A stretch of DNA of 64,000 nucleotides, from NCBI RefSeq assembly GCF_014192015.1, contig NZ_JACHXJ010000002.1, positions 992,001 through 1,056,000 of the forward strand, given 5' to 3'. Within the stretch, counting starts at the first letter, position 1, and the number at the start of each line of letters is the position of its first letter. A program made the position numbers and the translations under genes. The notes beneath the pieces were generated by a model. It was not told where the DNA came from, did not search any database, and saw only the letters and a program-made list of their open reading frames with translations. This document shows positions 25,510-33,790 of this stretch, in pieces. This DNA comes from Paenibacillus rhizosphaerae (GTDB lineage: Bacteria; Bacillota; Bacilli; Paenibacillales; Paenibacillaceae).

Positions 25510-25547
25510 AAAGCCGGAGTTCTCGAATGAGGACTTCCGGCTTTTCC
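25510..25547. terminator. Bidirectional terminator between convergent genes
   Basis: AAAGCCGGA (25510-25518) pairs with TCCGGCTTTT (25536-25545) with an inner GTTCTC/GAGGAC stem. It serves the AHSA1-type gene and the leftward ugpB-like gene. Confidence 0.8.
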
Positions 25548-25623
25548 TGTTTGTTGCTGCTATAAGAACTGTCTTCGCCCCTATGAGAGGGGTCATGCTA
25601 AGGATTCACGCTAATGGTGGGTC

Positions 25624-27009
25624 TTAATGGCCCACCGTTTTGTTATATTCCTCGATCTTGCTCGTAATTTCCTTGGCGGCATCATCCAAGGCCTGCTTGG
25701 ACGTTTTCTTGTTGTTAAGCACTTCCTCGATCGCTGTTTCCGTCAGCTGGCGCGCTTCGGGGAACACGCCCATCACCGCGCCCTGGGTAGCGAGGCTTGG
25801 CTCGGTTTGATGCAGCTGGTCTACGGCCGTCTGGAACTGCGGATACTGCTTCATGTTGTCTTTCACGTTCTGTTCGTCATAAGCTTTGGTCGTAATCGGG
25901 AAGTAGCCGGTATTGATATGCCATTCCGCTTGAGATTTCGGCTCGGCCAGAAATTTGATGAACTCCCAGGCCGCTTTTTGTTCGGCTTCCGGCCGATTGT
26001 TCAGGATCCAGTTGCTAGCCCCGCCGACAATGACTCCGCCTTTCGTAGCGGCATCCGGCTTCGGCAGGAAGGCGGTACCGACTTCGAACTTATCCCCGGC
26101 AGCCTTGACGATGCTGCGCAGCGAAGCCGTGGAGTCGAGCGTCATGGCGATTTGTCCGGCGGCAAAGGCCTTGGACGTATCATCCGTCTTGCGACCGAGG
26201 TTCAAGAGCGACTTGTCGTCCACCATTTGCTTCCACCAATCGAGCGTCTTGACAGCCGGGTCGCTGTTCAGCTGCGAAGCGGTGGCCATGCTCGTTCTGC
26301 CGTTGCCGTTGTTCAGGAGCTCTGCGCCCTGATTGGCCAGCAGCTGCTCCATAAACCAGCCGTAGATCGCGAAAGAGCCGCCGGCTTGTCCCTGCTTGGT
26401 CAGCTTCTTCGCCGCGTCTGCCACTTCGGCGAACGTGGCCGGCGGCTTCTCTGGATCCAGTCCGGCTGCTTTGAACGCGTCCTTGTTGTAGTACAGTATT
26501 GGGTTGGACGTGTTAAACGGCATGGAGTACAGCTTGTCGTCAAATTTGTAATAGTTCAGAATGTTCGGTTCGAGGCTGGAGATGTCGTATTGGTCCGCAT
26601 CAATGAACTGCTGCACGGGTGTAATCGCCTTGGTGTCGATCATGAAGCGGCTTCCGATCTCGTACACCTGAATCAAGGTAGGACCGCTGTCCGAGCCGAG
26701 CGAAGCTTTGAGCTTGTTCATGCTCTCGTCGTACGTCCCCTGGTACTCCGCCTGAACGACGATATCTTTATGAGACGCGTTAAATTCATCCACCAGCTGC
26801 TGCGCCGCTTTTCCCACATCCCCGCTCATGGAATGCCACCAGACCACTTTTACCGGACTGCTGCCGCCGGAATCGGAAGCCGCGGCATTGGCCGTATCCT
26901 CCCCGGTAACTTGGCCGCCGCTGGATGTTCCGCATGCTGCCGTAATCAGCATCATGCAGGATAGAAGCATCATGGCGAGTGATTTCTTGCCGAATGGTTT
27001 CATCTTCAA
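25624..27009 (-). CDS. ugpB: UgpB-like glycerol-3-phosphate ABC substrate-binding lipoprotein
   Basis: This protein of about 461 residues has a lipoprotein signal ending LITAAC (Cys about residue 26). The mature part follows E. coli UgpB closely by eye: WWHSMSGDVGK, LIQVYEIGSRFM, NPILYYNKDAFKAAGLDPE and GGASNWILNN. UgpB binds glycerol-3-phosphate or glycerophosphodiesters. The start is either a TTG at 27009 (six bases from AAAGGGAG) or an ATG at 27003. It is the third gene of an operon behind two permeases, with no ATPase, so an MsmX/UgpC-type ATPase is presumably supplied from elsewhere. Confidence 0.88.
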   Translation of the reverse strand: MKMKPFGKKSLAMMLLSCMMLITAACGTSSGGQVTGEDTANAAASDSGGSSPVKVVWWHSMSGDVGKAAQQLVDEFNASHKDIVVQAEYQGTYDESMNKLKASLGSDSGPTLIQVYEIGSRFMIDTKAITPVQQFIDADQYDISSLEPNILNYYKFDDKLYSMPFNTSNPILYYNKDAFKAAGLDPEKPPATFAEVADAAKKLTKQGQAGGSFAIYGWFMEQLLANQGAELLNNGNGRTSMATASQLNSDPAVKTLDWWKQMVDDKSLLNLGRKTDDTSKAFAAGQIAMTLDSTASLRSIVKAAGDKFEVGTAFLPKPDAATKGGVIVGGASNWILNNRPEAEQKAAWEFIKFLAEPKSQAEWHINTGYFPITTKAYDEQNVKDNMKQYPQFQTAVDQLHQTEPSLATQGAVMGVFPEARQLTETAIEEVLNNKKTSKQALDDAAKEITSKIEEYNKTVGH

Positions 27010-27142
27010 CAATCTCTCCCTTTTTGAAATCGTTAATTTATATCGGAAATTACAAGCCGGCCGGAACTCCAGCCGCCTTATAACAACGACCCGGTTAGTG
27101 TAATGGACTGAATATGCGTGGATAGACGTTTGTCTACTGTCA

Positions 27143-27967
27143 TTAACCTTTAAGCGCACCTGCCGTAATTCCCCGTACCAACGGCTTCAGACCGATGATC
27201 AGGAGCAGGAGGGAGGGCAGCAGAAGCACGACGATGCCGGCCATGACGACGTTCCAGGCAGTGACCTCCTCAAACTGCAGCATGCCAATGCCGATCTGTA
27301 CGGTCCGCATGCTTTCCTTGTTCGTAATGAGCAGGGGCCACAAATAATTGCTCCAATTCGTCAAAAAGGAATAGACGGCAAGGGTTGCCAGGGCCGGCGC
27401 CGACAAAGGCAGCACCAATCGGGAAAAGATACGGAGATGGCCGCAGCCGTCGATTTTCGCCGCCTCGAACAGTTCTTTAGGCAGCTGCAAAAAGTACTGT
27501 CTGAGCAGAAACGTGCCGAACGCCGATGCGATAAATGGGACGATCAAGCCTTGATACGTATCGACCCAATGCCAGCTGCGGACCGTCAAATAATTGGGAA
27601 TCATCGTGACTTCCCACGGAATCATCATCGTCGACAGAAACAGGGAGAACAGCAGCGCCTTGCCGGGAAAGCGCAAGAATGCGAAAGCATACGCCGCCAG
27701 GCTGGCCGTAATCAGCTGGCCGAGCATGATGGCCGTGGCAACGACGAAGCTGTTGCCGATGAACCGGGCCACCGGAATGGTCTGGAACACCTGAACGAAG
27801 TTGGCGAAGTGCAGTCCCGAAGGAAGCAGCCTGGGCGGGTACGCCGCCGATTCAGCGCTGCTCATGAAGGCCGACGACAGCGTGTACAGCAGAGGAAACA
27901 AGATTGCCAGAGACGCCAGGATCAACAGAAGGTAGAGCACCGGCTGCTGGATTCTGCTAAGGGTCAT
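27143..27967 (-). CDS. ugpE: UgpE-like ABC transporter permease
   Basis: This 274-residue membrane permease has about six helices (first: LYLLLILASLAILFPLLYTL). The EAA loop is FEAAKIDGCGHLRIFSRLVL (about residues 170-190). Its start overlaps the stop of the upstream permease by 4 bp, so translation is coupled. With the UgpA-like partner it forms the channel for glycerol-phosphate-type substrates. A small TAGAC-GTTT-GTCTA hairpin (27123-27136) lies between it and the binding-protein gene. Confidence 0.88.
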   Translation of the reverse strand: MTLSRIQQPVLYLLLILASLAILFPLLYTLSSAFMSSAESAAYPPRLLPSGLHFANFVQVFQTIPVARFIGNSFVVATAIMLGQLITASLAAYAFAFLRFPGKALLFSLFLSTMMIPWEVTMIPNYLTVRSWHWVDTYQGLIVPFIASAFGTFLLRQYFLQLPKELFEAAKIDGCGHLRIFSRLVLPLSAPALATLAVYSFLTNWSNYLWPLLITNKESMRTVQIGIGMLQFEEVTAWNVVMAGIVVLLLPSLLLLIIGLKPLVRGITAGALKG

Positions 27968-28917
27968 TGGTAATGCACCTTCTTTTCACCGAATTTAAAC
28001 TGCAGGATCGTCAGCGCTGTGATCAAGACAAACAGGATCAGCGCCTGCGCACTGCCGCTGCCGAAGCGGTAGTTGATGAACGCATCCTGATAAATGTTGT
28101 ACACGAGCACATCGGTGCTGTTCATCGGGCCGCCTTTGGTCAAAATGTTGATCTGAGCAAAGGATTGGAACGCGCTGATGATCGACACGACCCCGACGAA
28201 GAAAAGGGATGGAGAGATCAGCGGCAGCGAGATCCGGAAGAACGTCCGTAACGATCCGGAGCCGTCGATCTTGGCGCTTTCGTACAGGTCGTCCGGAACG
28301 CCCTGCAGGCCGCTCAGCAGCACAATGTAGTTGAAGCCAAGGTTCAGCCAGACGGTCATGATCGCGATCGAAGGCAAGGCCCACTTGGGGTCGGTCAGCC
28401 ATTGGATCGCCGGAATGCCGAGAAAGCTAAGCCCGTAATTCAGAATGCTGAGGGTCGGGTGGTACAGAATCATCCAGATGACAGAGCCTGTTCCAACCGA
28501 GACGGCCATCGGCAATGAAAAGATAAAACGGAAGATCTTCATGCCTCTAAGCTTCTGATGGGACAAGGCGGCAAGCAGCAGGGCGGCCGCGGCGCCGGTC
28601 GGCACAGTTAACAGGATGTATTTTACGGTTACCCACAGGCTGTTATAGAACTGGTCCGAGCTCAGCACGGCCGTGAAATTGTCGACTCCGACGAATTCGG
28701 CAATCCGGCCCTGCGGATCCGTCAAAAACAAGCTCAGGTAGACGGATTTACCCAGGGGGTAAAACAGGAAGATGCCGAAAACGATAAGGGAAGGAGCCAG
28801 GAAGCAATAAGCCAGCAGGCGTTCCTTCCAGCGGGAAACGCGCAGGGAATTCAACGGGATGGCCCCGGCATGGGAGCGGGATCGGGGAGGATTTGGTAAC
28901 GTCATGTCTTTTTCCAT
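27964..28917 (-). CDS. ugpA: UgpA-like ABC transporter permease
   Basis: This 317-residue permease, the first gene of the operon, begins with a hydrophilic N-terminus of about 35 residues. The first helix is YCFLAPSLIVFGIFLFYPLG, and the EAA loop is YESAKIDGSGSLRTFFRI (about 215-235). The order ugpA-ugpE-ugpB matches the glycerol-3-phosphate importer. Upstream (28965-29048) are TT[TA]ACA/TTGACA repeats like PhoP boxes, so phosphate control is plausible. The ribosome binding site (AGTGAGGT) is unusually far from the ATG, about 14 bases; an internal ATG lies at 28905. Confidence 0.88.
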   Translation of the reverse strand: MEKDMTLPNPPRSRSHAGAIPLNSLRVSRWKERLLAYCFLAPSLIVFGIFLFYPLGKSVYLSLFLTDPQGRIAEFVGVDNFTAVLSSDQFYNSLWVTVKYILLTVPTGAAAALLLAALSHQKLRGMKIFRFIFSLPMAVSVGTGSVIWMILYHPTLSILNYGLSFLGIPAIQWLTDPKWALPSIAIMTVWLNLGFNYIVLLSGLQGVPDDLYESAKIDGSGSLRTFFRISLPLISPSLFFVGVVSIISAFQSFAQINILTKGGPMNSTDVLVYNIYQDAFINYRFGSGSAQALILFVLITALTILQFKFGEKKVHYQ

Positions 28918-28964
28918 CAGCCTGGTTCGACCTCACTTTATAAGGATGTGGACTTTCCTTACCC

Positions 28965-29048
28965 AGTATAGTGAGGCGTTGTTAACGGGAAATCAGACGA
29001 ATGTAAAGCTTTTCCGATAAACGGACAACTTTGTCAAATGCTTGTAAA
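28965..29048 (-). promoter_or_regulatory. ugp promoter region with PhoP-box-like repeats
   Basis: On the minus strand TTTACA (29048-29043), 5 bp and TTGACA (29037-29032) give an 11-bp period. TTTACA (29007-29002) and TTAACA (28985-28980) are 22 bp apart. A TATACT (28970-28965) follows as a -10. Tandem TT[ATC]ACA repeats on an 11-bp period are the Bacillus PhoP signature. Confidence 0.5.
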
Positions 29049-29085
29049 TCAGCTGCAGGAAAGGACAAGAATCGCAATTTTTCTG

Positions 29086-29114
29086 GTCACCAACTGGGCG
29101 GATGCACATACACT
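29086..29114 (+). promoter_or_regulatory. SigE-type sporulation promoter of cwlJ-gerQ
   Basis: GTCACCAA (29086-29093), a 13-bp spacer and CATACACT (29107-29114) match the mother-cell SigE pattern (GTCATATT, CATACANT), best in the -10. cwlJ is SigE-controlled in Bacillus subtilis. Confidence 0.6.
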
Positions 29115-29149
29115 GTAGAGGAAAACATCGAAGCAAGGAGGATGGACCT

Positions 29150-29575
29150 TTGGCTGTCATCAAAACCAATTCGGAGCAAACCAGGCTGCTGGCACGGCTT
29201 ATGAGAGCGGAAGCGGAATCCGAAGGAGACCTGGGCATGTTGATGGTCGGCAACGTCGGGGTGAACCGGGTGCTCGGCAATTGCCTGGATTTCAACAATA
29301 TCCGCAGTATTCAGGATATGGTGTTTCAAAGTCCCGGCGGGTTTGAGGCCACGCAAAAAGGGTACTTCTATCAAAGAGCAAGAGACGCCGACATCAGGCT
29401 CGCAAGGCGGTCAATTAATGGCGAAAGAACCTGGCCGGCATCCAATGCGCTGTGGTTTTTCCGACCGACGGGGGGATGCCCGCCGACCTGGTACAATCAG
29501 CAGAACACCGGACGTTTTAAATCCCACTGCTTCTTCAGCCCAACCGCCGCGGATTGCCCACGAGTCTATGGATAG
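29150..29575 (+). CDS. cwlJ: Spore cortex-lytic cell wall hydrolase CwlJ
   Basis: This 141-residue SleB-family hydrolase has a close match to CwlJ throughout: LLARLMRAEAESEGDLGMLM (with the catalytic Glu), GYFYQRARD, LARRSINGERTWPASNALWF and FKSHCFFSPTA. CwlJ sits in the spore coat and degrades cortex peptidoglycan during germination triggered by Ca-dipicolinate. There is no signal peptide, as expected for a mother-cell protein. It starts at TTG, eight bases after AAGGAGG. gerQ follows, and CwlJ needs GerQ for coat localisation, so the pair is a functional unit. Confidence 0.95.
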   Translation: MAVIKTNSEQTRLLARLMRAEAESEGDLGMLMVGNVGVNRVLGNCLDFNNIRSIQDMVFQSPGGFEATQKGYFYQRARDADIRLARRSINGERTWPASNALWFFRPTGGCPPTWYNQQNTGRFKSHCFFSPTAADCPRVYG

Positions 29576-29641
29576 ACCTTCAAGCAGCACATGGGACATG
29601 GTTTTCCAATTTGCCATATATAAAGGAGGATGCAAAACACA

Positions 29642-30166
29642 ATGATACAGCAACCGTTCCGACCTGTTACGTATTCTGGAGGAGGTTATCCCGGCGTCTC
29701 CGGCATGGGTCCGATGGGCCAGCACGGAATGATGGGCCCGATGGGCCAGCAGGGGATGATGGGCCAGCAGGGGATGATGGGGCAACAGGGGATGATGGGA
29801 CAGCACGGAACTACGGGAACCGTGCCGCCGCCTTTAACCAGCGGCAGCCCGATAACCCAAACCGGAGCCGTGATCCAGGCGCCGCCTTCCCAGCAATTTG
29901 AGCAATCGTACGTTGAGAACATACTTCGCCTGAATTTGGGCAAAACGGGCACCTTTTACATGACATACGAAAACAACTCGCAGTGGAATGCAAAAATATT
30001 CACCGGCGTCATTGAGGCCGCAGGCCGTGACCACATCATCATCAGCGAACGTTCGACAGGCAAAAGAATTATTTTGCTGACGATCAACCTGGACTACATC
30101 ACGTTCGACGAGCCGCTGATCTATCAATATCCAGGTGTTATCGGCAACCCGCCGACAACCCGTTAA
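29642..30166 (+). CDS. gerQ: Spore coat protein GerQ
   Basis: This protein of about 174 residues has a conserved C-terminal GerQ domain (about 88-165: SYVENILRLNLGKTGTFYMT, RDHIIISERSTGKRIILL, LDYITFDEPLIY). GerQ anchors CwlJ in the coat and is crosslinked by transglutaminase in Bacillus. The N-terminal part is unusual: a G-M-M-G-Q-type pentapeptide repeated five or six times (about residues 25-58), rich in Gln and Met and without the N-terminal lysines of B. subtilis GerQ. The ATG at 29642 is used because the ATG at 29630 abuts AAAGGAGG. It lies 66 bp after cwlJ. Confidence 0.95.
   Translation: MIQQPFRPVTYSGGGYPGVSGMGPMGQHGMMGPMGQQGMMGQQGMMGQQGMMGQHGTTGTVPPPLTSGSPITQTGAVIQAPPSQQFEQSYVENILRLNLGKTGTFYMTYENNSQWNAKIFTGVIEAAGRDHIIISERSTGKRIILLTINLDYITFDEPLIYQYPGVIGNPPTTR
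29716..29812 (+). repeat. 15-bp coding repeat in gerQ
   Basis: A 15-bp unit encoding G-M-M-G-Q or G-P-M-G-Q recurs about six times in phase with the gerQ frame. Such tracts can change length by slippage. Confidence 0.75.
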
Positions 30167-30206
30167 ACTGCATTTCGCCCATAAATCCCATAACAAATGA
30201 CGAAAA

Positions 30207-30247
30207 AGCCGTCCCTGGTGTCTGAATTGACAAGGGACGGCTCTTTT
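30207..30247 (+). terminator. Rho-independent terminator of cwlJ-gerQ
   Basis: AGCCGTCCCT (30207-30216) pairs with AGGGACGGCT (30233-30242), then CTTTT. Confidence 0.9.
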
Positions 30248-30315
30248 AGCCTGGCAACCGCTCGATTGCTTGGAATATCAGGCCGTCCCTGAATGATGCA
30301 GTCATACCTTGCCGT

Positions 30316-30343
30316 TTGACTGTGTAGTGTATAATTATATAAT
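30316..30343 (+). promoter_or_regulatory. SigA promoter of the CNNM/CorC gene
   Basis: TTGACT (30316-30321), 16 bp and TATAAT (30338-30343), in an AT-rich stretch about 170 bp upstream of the coding start, leaving a long 5' leader. Confidence 0.65.
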
Positions 30344-30478
30344 TAAGTATAGTGTAAATATTGAGCTATAGTTTTCGTTTATTTGAAGGGAGATGAATCC
30401 ATTGGGAAGTTGACGGCCTATTCGCAGCAGAGGATAACGGTGGTTCACCATTTTAAATTACGAAGGAGGTGTACCTAT

Positions 30479-30505
30479 TTGCCGGTCAAGGATGACGGTG
30501 AATAG
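30479..30505 (+). CDS. Possible leader peptide of eight codons
   Basis: A TTG nine bases after the strong site AAGGAGG (30463-30469) opens an 8-codon frame (L-P-V-K-D-D-G-E) that stops at 30503-30505, eight bases before the TTG start of the transporter gene. The best ribosome binding site in the leader thus serves this mini-frame, while the downstream gene has only a weak AGGAAG. Translational coupling is likely if the peptide is made. A hairpin (CCTATT/AATAGG) covers the same bases. Confidence 0.4.
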   Translation: MPVKDDGE

Positions 30506-30513
30506 GAAGCAGA

Positions 30514-31821
30514 TTGGGAGACCCCTTACCGAGTTTGATATGGGTTTTTATACTCGTATTATTAAACGGTTTTTTTGTATCGGTTGAATTTGCCATGGTC
30601 AAGGTCCGGAGCAGCCGGGTAGAGACTTTGGTGGAAGAAGGACGAAAAGGCGCGGTGTATGCCCGCAAGATCGTCAACAATTTGGACGCTTATTTGTCCG
30701 CTTGCCAGCTGGGCATTACGCTCGCTTCGCTGGGGCTTGGATGGCTCGGCGAACCGGCGGTCGCGACGCTGCTCAGGCCTTTGCTTCATTCGCTTGGGTT
30801 TGGAGAAGCAGCCGTACACGGCATTGCGGTCGTCATTGCATTCCTGCTCATTACGATTCTCCATATCGTGCTTGGAGAACTGGCGCCGAAGACGATGGCC
30901 ATCCGCAAGGCGGAATCGGTCGTGCTGATGTCGTCGGCCATCATGATATATTTCAACAAATTGATGTACCCGTTCATTTGGGTATTAAACGGATTGGCAG
31001 GCAGCCTGCTGCGGGTGTTCCGTGTCGCCCCGGCTTCCGAGTCGGACTCGGCGCATACGGAGGAAGAAATCCGCATTTTGATGAAAGAAAGCAACAAAAA
31101 CGGACTCATTGACAATACGGAAATGGCACTCGTTGACAACATATTCGAATTTGCGGAAACGACCGGACGGGAAATCATGATTCCCCGGACGGAGATGATC
31201 TGTCTGAATACACAGCTGTCCCGGGAGGAGAATCTCGAGATCGCTTATGAAGGCATGCGGACCCGGTACCCTGTCTGTGACGGGGATAAGGACCATATCA
31301 TCGGCTTCCTGCACATTAAAGACTTATTACATTCCACAACGCTTGAATACAATACTTTGATACGTCCGATCCTGACTGTGCCCGAATCCATCCAGATCAG
31401 CGCATTGCTGAAACTGATGCAGCGGGGCAGAACCCAGATCGCCATCCTGATCGACGAATATGGAGGCACATCCGGGCTGGTTACCCTGGAAGACATTATG
31501 GAAGAGATCGTCGGAGAAATTCAGGACGAATTCGACGAGGAGCGTCCGGGAATCGAGAAAATCCGCGACGACGAATATTCGATTGACGGATTGATGCTGA
31601 TTGAAGAAATTAACGAACGCTTTGGTCTGGAGCTGGATACAACCGATTACGATACGATCGGCGGCTGGCTGTACTCACGCATCGAGGCGATTCCTCCGCA
31701 GCGAGGACTGTCGGCAGAACTGGACGGCCACATTTTCATAGTGGAAGAAACGGATAATAAGCGCATTTCAAGGATTAAGCTCCTGAAGCCGGAGGTCATG
31801 GCAGAGGAAGCGGGCGCGTAG
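30514..31821 (+). CDS. CNNM/CorC (HlyC) family membrane transporter-like protein
   Basis: This 435-residue protein has the standard order. A DUF21 transmembrane domain (about 5-195, three to four helices, with NGFFVSVEFAMVKVRSSRVE and LGELAPKTMAIRKAE) comes first. Two CBS domains (about 210-335, IMIPRTEMICL and ILIDEYGGTSGLVTLEDIME) and a CorC_HlyC domain at the C-terminus follow. The family includes Mg2+/Co2+ efflux proteins. In-frame upstream stop codons force the TTG start at 30514. The long leader with a mini-frame suggests post-transcriptional control, but it does not match the M-box by eye. Confidence 0.93.
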   Translation: MGDPLPSLIWVFILVLLNGFFVSVEFAMVKVRSSRVETLVEEGRKGAVYARKIVNNLDAYLSACQLGITLASLGLGWLGEPAVATLLRPLLHSLGFGEAAVHGIAVVIAFLLITILHIVLGELAPKTMAIRKAESVVLMSSAIMIYFNKLMYPFIWVLNGLAGSLLRVFRVAPASESDSAHTEEEIRILMKESNKNGLIDNTEMALVDNIFEFAETTGREIMIPRTEMICLNTQLSREENLEIAYEGMRTRYPVCDGDKDHIIGFLHIKDLLHSTTLEYNTLIRPILTVPESIQISALLKLMQRGRTQIAILIDEYGGTSGLVTLEDIMEEIVGEIQDEFDEERPGIEKIRDDEYSIDGLMLIEEINERFGLELDTTDYDTIGGWLYSRIEAIPPQRGLSAELDGHIFIVEETDNKRISRIKLLKPEVMAEEAGA

Positions 31822-31884
31822 AGTTATAACATATAGGGGAAGTTCACGGGAGCAGTCCGCGGATTGGCGGGTGCTTTCTGAAGG

Positions 31885-31915
31885 GCACAGTGCTGCAGCG
31901 CTGTGCTCTTTATAT
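31885..31915 (+). terminator. Weak terminator-like hairpin
   Basis: GCACAG/CTGTGC around a GC-rich core, followed by TCTTTAT, 64 bp after the CNNM/CorC gene. Confidence 0.5.
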
Positions 31916-32107
31916 TCACGGGTTAGACCTTCAATTTTTCTTAGTAAATCGATAAGGAATCCTTATATTGCGTTTCATTATGAGCTGAAAAGGCAGCAAT
32001 TCGATCGAATGCCGTTTTGACTCTCGCACGGTGATTCGTTAAAGGAGTGGAACATCAGGAAGCATTCACGTTATAATGATTACTAATTTGAGAGGGGGAA
32101 CCGAGGA

Positions 32108-33025
32108 TTGGATTACCGCATTGACATCAAATTCGAGCCCGTACATGAATTTATGAACAGCCTTCATACCTATATTTGCCGGGCGTCCTACAAAAAGATC
32201 GATCTGTCCCCTTCGTGGGCAACGGCCACCAAGAAACAGCTCAAGCCGGAATTTGCCGCCATGCTGGACGAGATGCTCGTGAATGGCGACTGGTGGAGCT
32301 TTGCTTACCTGCTGGGCCTCCTCGTTCCGGAGGGCAGGGGAGTCGAGGGATTCCTGGACTGGCTGGAGAAGCTGACGATTCAGGACGTGGTCCAGCTGTT
32401 CACTGCGAACGGCAATGAGTTTCCGGACGAAGATTTGGAAGTTTTTCTAGCCCGGACGAGATTGATGTTTGAGCAATGGTACGAGCAGTACTTCCGGAAC
32501 GTGGATCCGGCCATTCTGCAGGCGCTTGACCGGGAGAAAGAGGAGCGGCTGCAGCAGCTGGCGGACGCGGACCGGGCGGATTTTGTCGACGAGACGACCA
32601 ACGGCATGCTGTTCAAACCGGTAGACAGCGCGGACGAGCTGGTGCTCATTCCGCAGTATCATTTTCAACCGGTCAACATGGTGACCCATTATGGCCGAAA
32701 AATTTACTGCCATTATAATTCCCGCATTTATTTGGGAGACGATGATTATATTCCGACCCATGACCTGCGGATGATCCGCAGCCTCGGCGAAAAAAGCCGG
32801 CTTAAAATTTTGCGCTTCCTGCATGGAGGACCGCGGACGTTCACAGAAATCGTCAGTCATGTCCAGCTGTCCAAGGGCATCACGCATGACCACATCTCGA
32901 AGCTGCGCACCGCAGGGTTGATCTACGCCCATTTTGAAGGGGAGAACCTGACCGAATACAGCCTGAGAAAACGGGCCATCCATCAGATGCAGGATCGGCT
33001 GCTCGGGTACATAGAAGAAGGCTGA
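32108..33025 (+). CDS. ArsR-like HTH transcriptional regulator with long N-terminal domain
   Basis: This 305-residue protein has a large N-terminal domain (about 1-215, acidic and mostly helical, no membrane segment) and a C-terminal winged HTH of ArsR type (about 220-300). Segments such as MIRSLGEKSRLKILRFLHGG and LSKGITHDHISKLRTAGLIY define the HTH. The N-terminal part resembles DUF5937-like domains of such regulators and probably senses a ligand. The start is TTG after GAGAGGGGGAACCGAGGA. It is transcribed towards an AHSA1-type gene; ArsR/AHSA1 neighbours are common, although here they converge. Confidence 0.82.
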   Translation: MDYRIDIKFEPVHEFMNSLHTYICRASYKKIDLSPSWATATKKQLKPEFAAMLDEMLVNGDWWSFAYLLGLLVPEGRGVEGFLDWLEKLTIQDVVQLFTANGNEFPDEDLEVFLARTRLMFEQWYEQYFRNVDPAILQALDREKEERLQQLADADRADFVDETTNGMLFKPVDSADELVLIPQYHFQPVNMVTHYGRKIYCHYNSRIYLGDDDYIPTHDLRMIRSLGEKSRLKILRFLHGGPRTFTEIVSHVQLSKGITHDHISKLRTAGLIYAHFEGENLTEYSLRKRAIHQMQDRLLGYIEEG

Positions 33026-33129
33026 AACTTTGCTATCAATTGGAACTGCAGAGCAGTAGGGACCTAATACCCGACTGGAAGCTTAGGCAGCAGATCCCAG
33101 AGAGCGATGCGAGCAGATATAATGATTAA

Positions 33130-33168
33130 AAATAGCCTGGCCGTAAATGATACGGAACCAGGCTATTT
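33130..33168. terminator. Bidirectional terminator between convergent genes
   Basis: AAATAGCCTGG (33130-33140) pairs with CCAGGCTATTT (33158-33168), with A and T tracts on the two sides. Confidence 0.85.
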
Positions 33169-33181
33169 GTACGCTAACCAT

Positions 33182-33634
33182 TTACGGCCGGCTGAGCATA
33201 TGTTCTTCGGACTCGATTGCGGCTTTGAGCTCGTCCAGCAGCTGAAGCCACGTACGGACATGCCACTGCCTTGCAGCCATGCCTTGCGGCGTATTTTTCC
33301 ATCCGATATGCATCACGCTGAGGCGGGTAAGGTCTTCCATCTGTTTGAAATTCACCTGCACCATCGTTAAATCCCCGTCCAGATTCATCGTCTCCGCAAA
33401 AACTTCAGGTCCTTTCCACTCAAACTGGAGTACCCGCGGCTTCTCATATTTGAGCAATTTGCATCCGGTCGGCGTTTGATCATTCGGGTTAGGGTACAGT
33501 TCGTACCGGCCGCCTTCCCATGGTTCAATCCGTGCTGCAGGAGCCAGCCACGCCTTGACGCGGTCTTCTTCCGTCCAAGCCCTCCATACCAGATCCAGCT
33601 CTTTCTCAATGAATATTTCATGTTTAATGGTCAC
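33182..33634 (-). CDS. SRPBCC / AHSA1-type protein
   Basis: This 150-residue START-like protein of the AHSA1 group shows IFIEKELDLVWRAWTEEDRVKAWL at its start, WEGGRYELYPNPND, and VLQFEWKGPEVF. A C-terminal helix completes the fold (TWLQLLDELKAAIES). It is unlike the other AHSA1-type gene at 25014 apart from the fold. The start is GTG with AAAGGAG about 12 bases upstream. The ligand is unknown, and the convergent ArsR-like gene may be functionally linked. Confidence 0.85.
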   Translation of the reverse strand: MTIKHEIFIEKELDLVWRAWTEEDRVKAWLAPAARIEPWEGGRYELYPNPNDQTPTGCKLLKYEKPRVLQFEWKGPEVFAETMNLDGDLTMVQVNFKQMEDLTRLSVMHIGWKNTPQGMAARQWHVRTWLQLLDELKAAIESEEHMLSRP

Positions 33635-33790
33635 TGTAATGAAGTCTCCTTTGGCCAGTCGTCAATGAATCTATGATTTACCCTATCCTAGCATATTTTG
33701 GCGGTCGAAGTCATGCCGAACCAGGAACAAAAAGGGGCCGTTGCCTTCCGCTGAAACGGGCTGCTGGCCTTACAGAAAACGCATATGACA

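Noticed and set aside
25627..26964. Long plus-strand open frame of 445 codons opposite the ugpB-like gene
   Set aside because: It is the antisense shadow of a well-supported lipoprotein gene, Arg/His/Leu-rich and without a family match.
27123..27136. Terminator between the ugpE- and ugpB-like genes
   Set aside because: Only a 5-bp stem without a T tract; it may help processing but is not a credible terminator.
27010..27159. N-terminal extension of the ugpB-like gene
   Set aside because: The extension has no ribosome binding site, and the lipoprotein signal begins only at 27003-27009.
29716..29812. CRISPR-like direct repeats
   Set aside because: The units are an in-frame coding repeat inside gerQ with no spacers.
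30344..30513. Mg2+ M-box or Mn2+ yybP-ykoY riboswitch before the CNNM/CorC gene
   Set aside because: The conserved core sequences of these riboswitches could not be found by eye, so only a structured leader is claimed.
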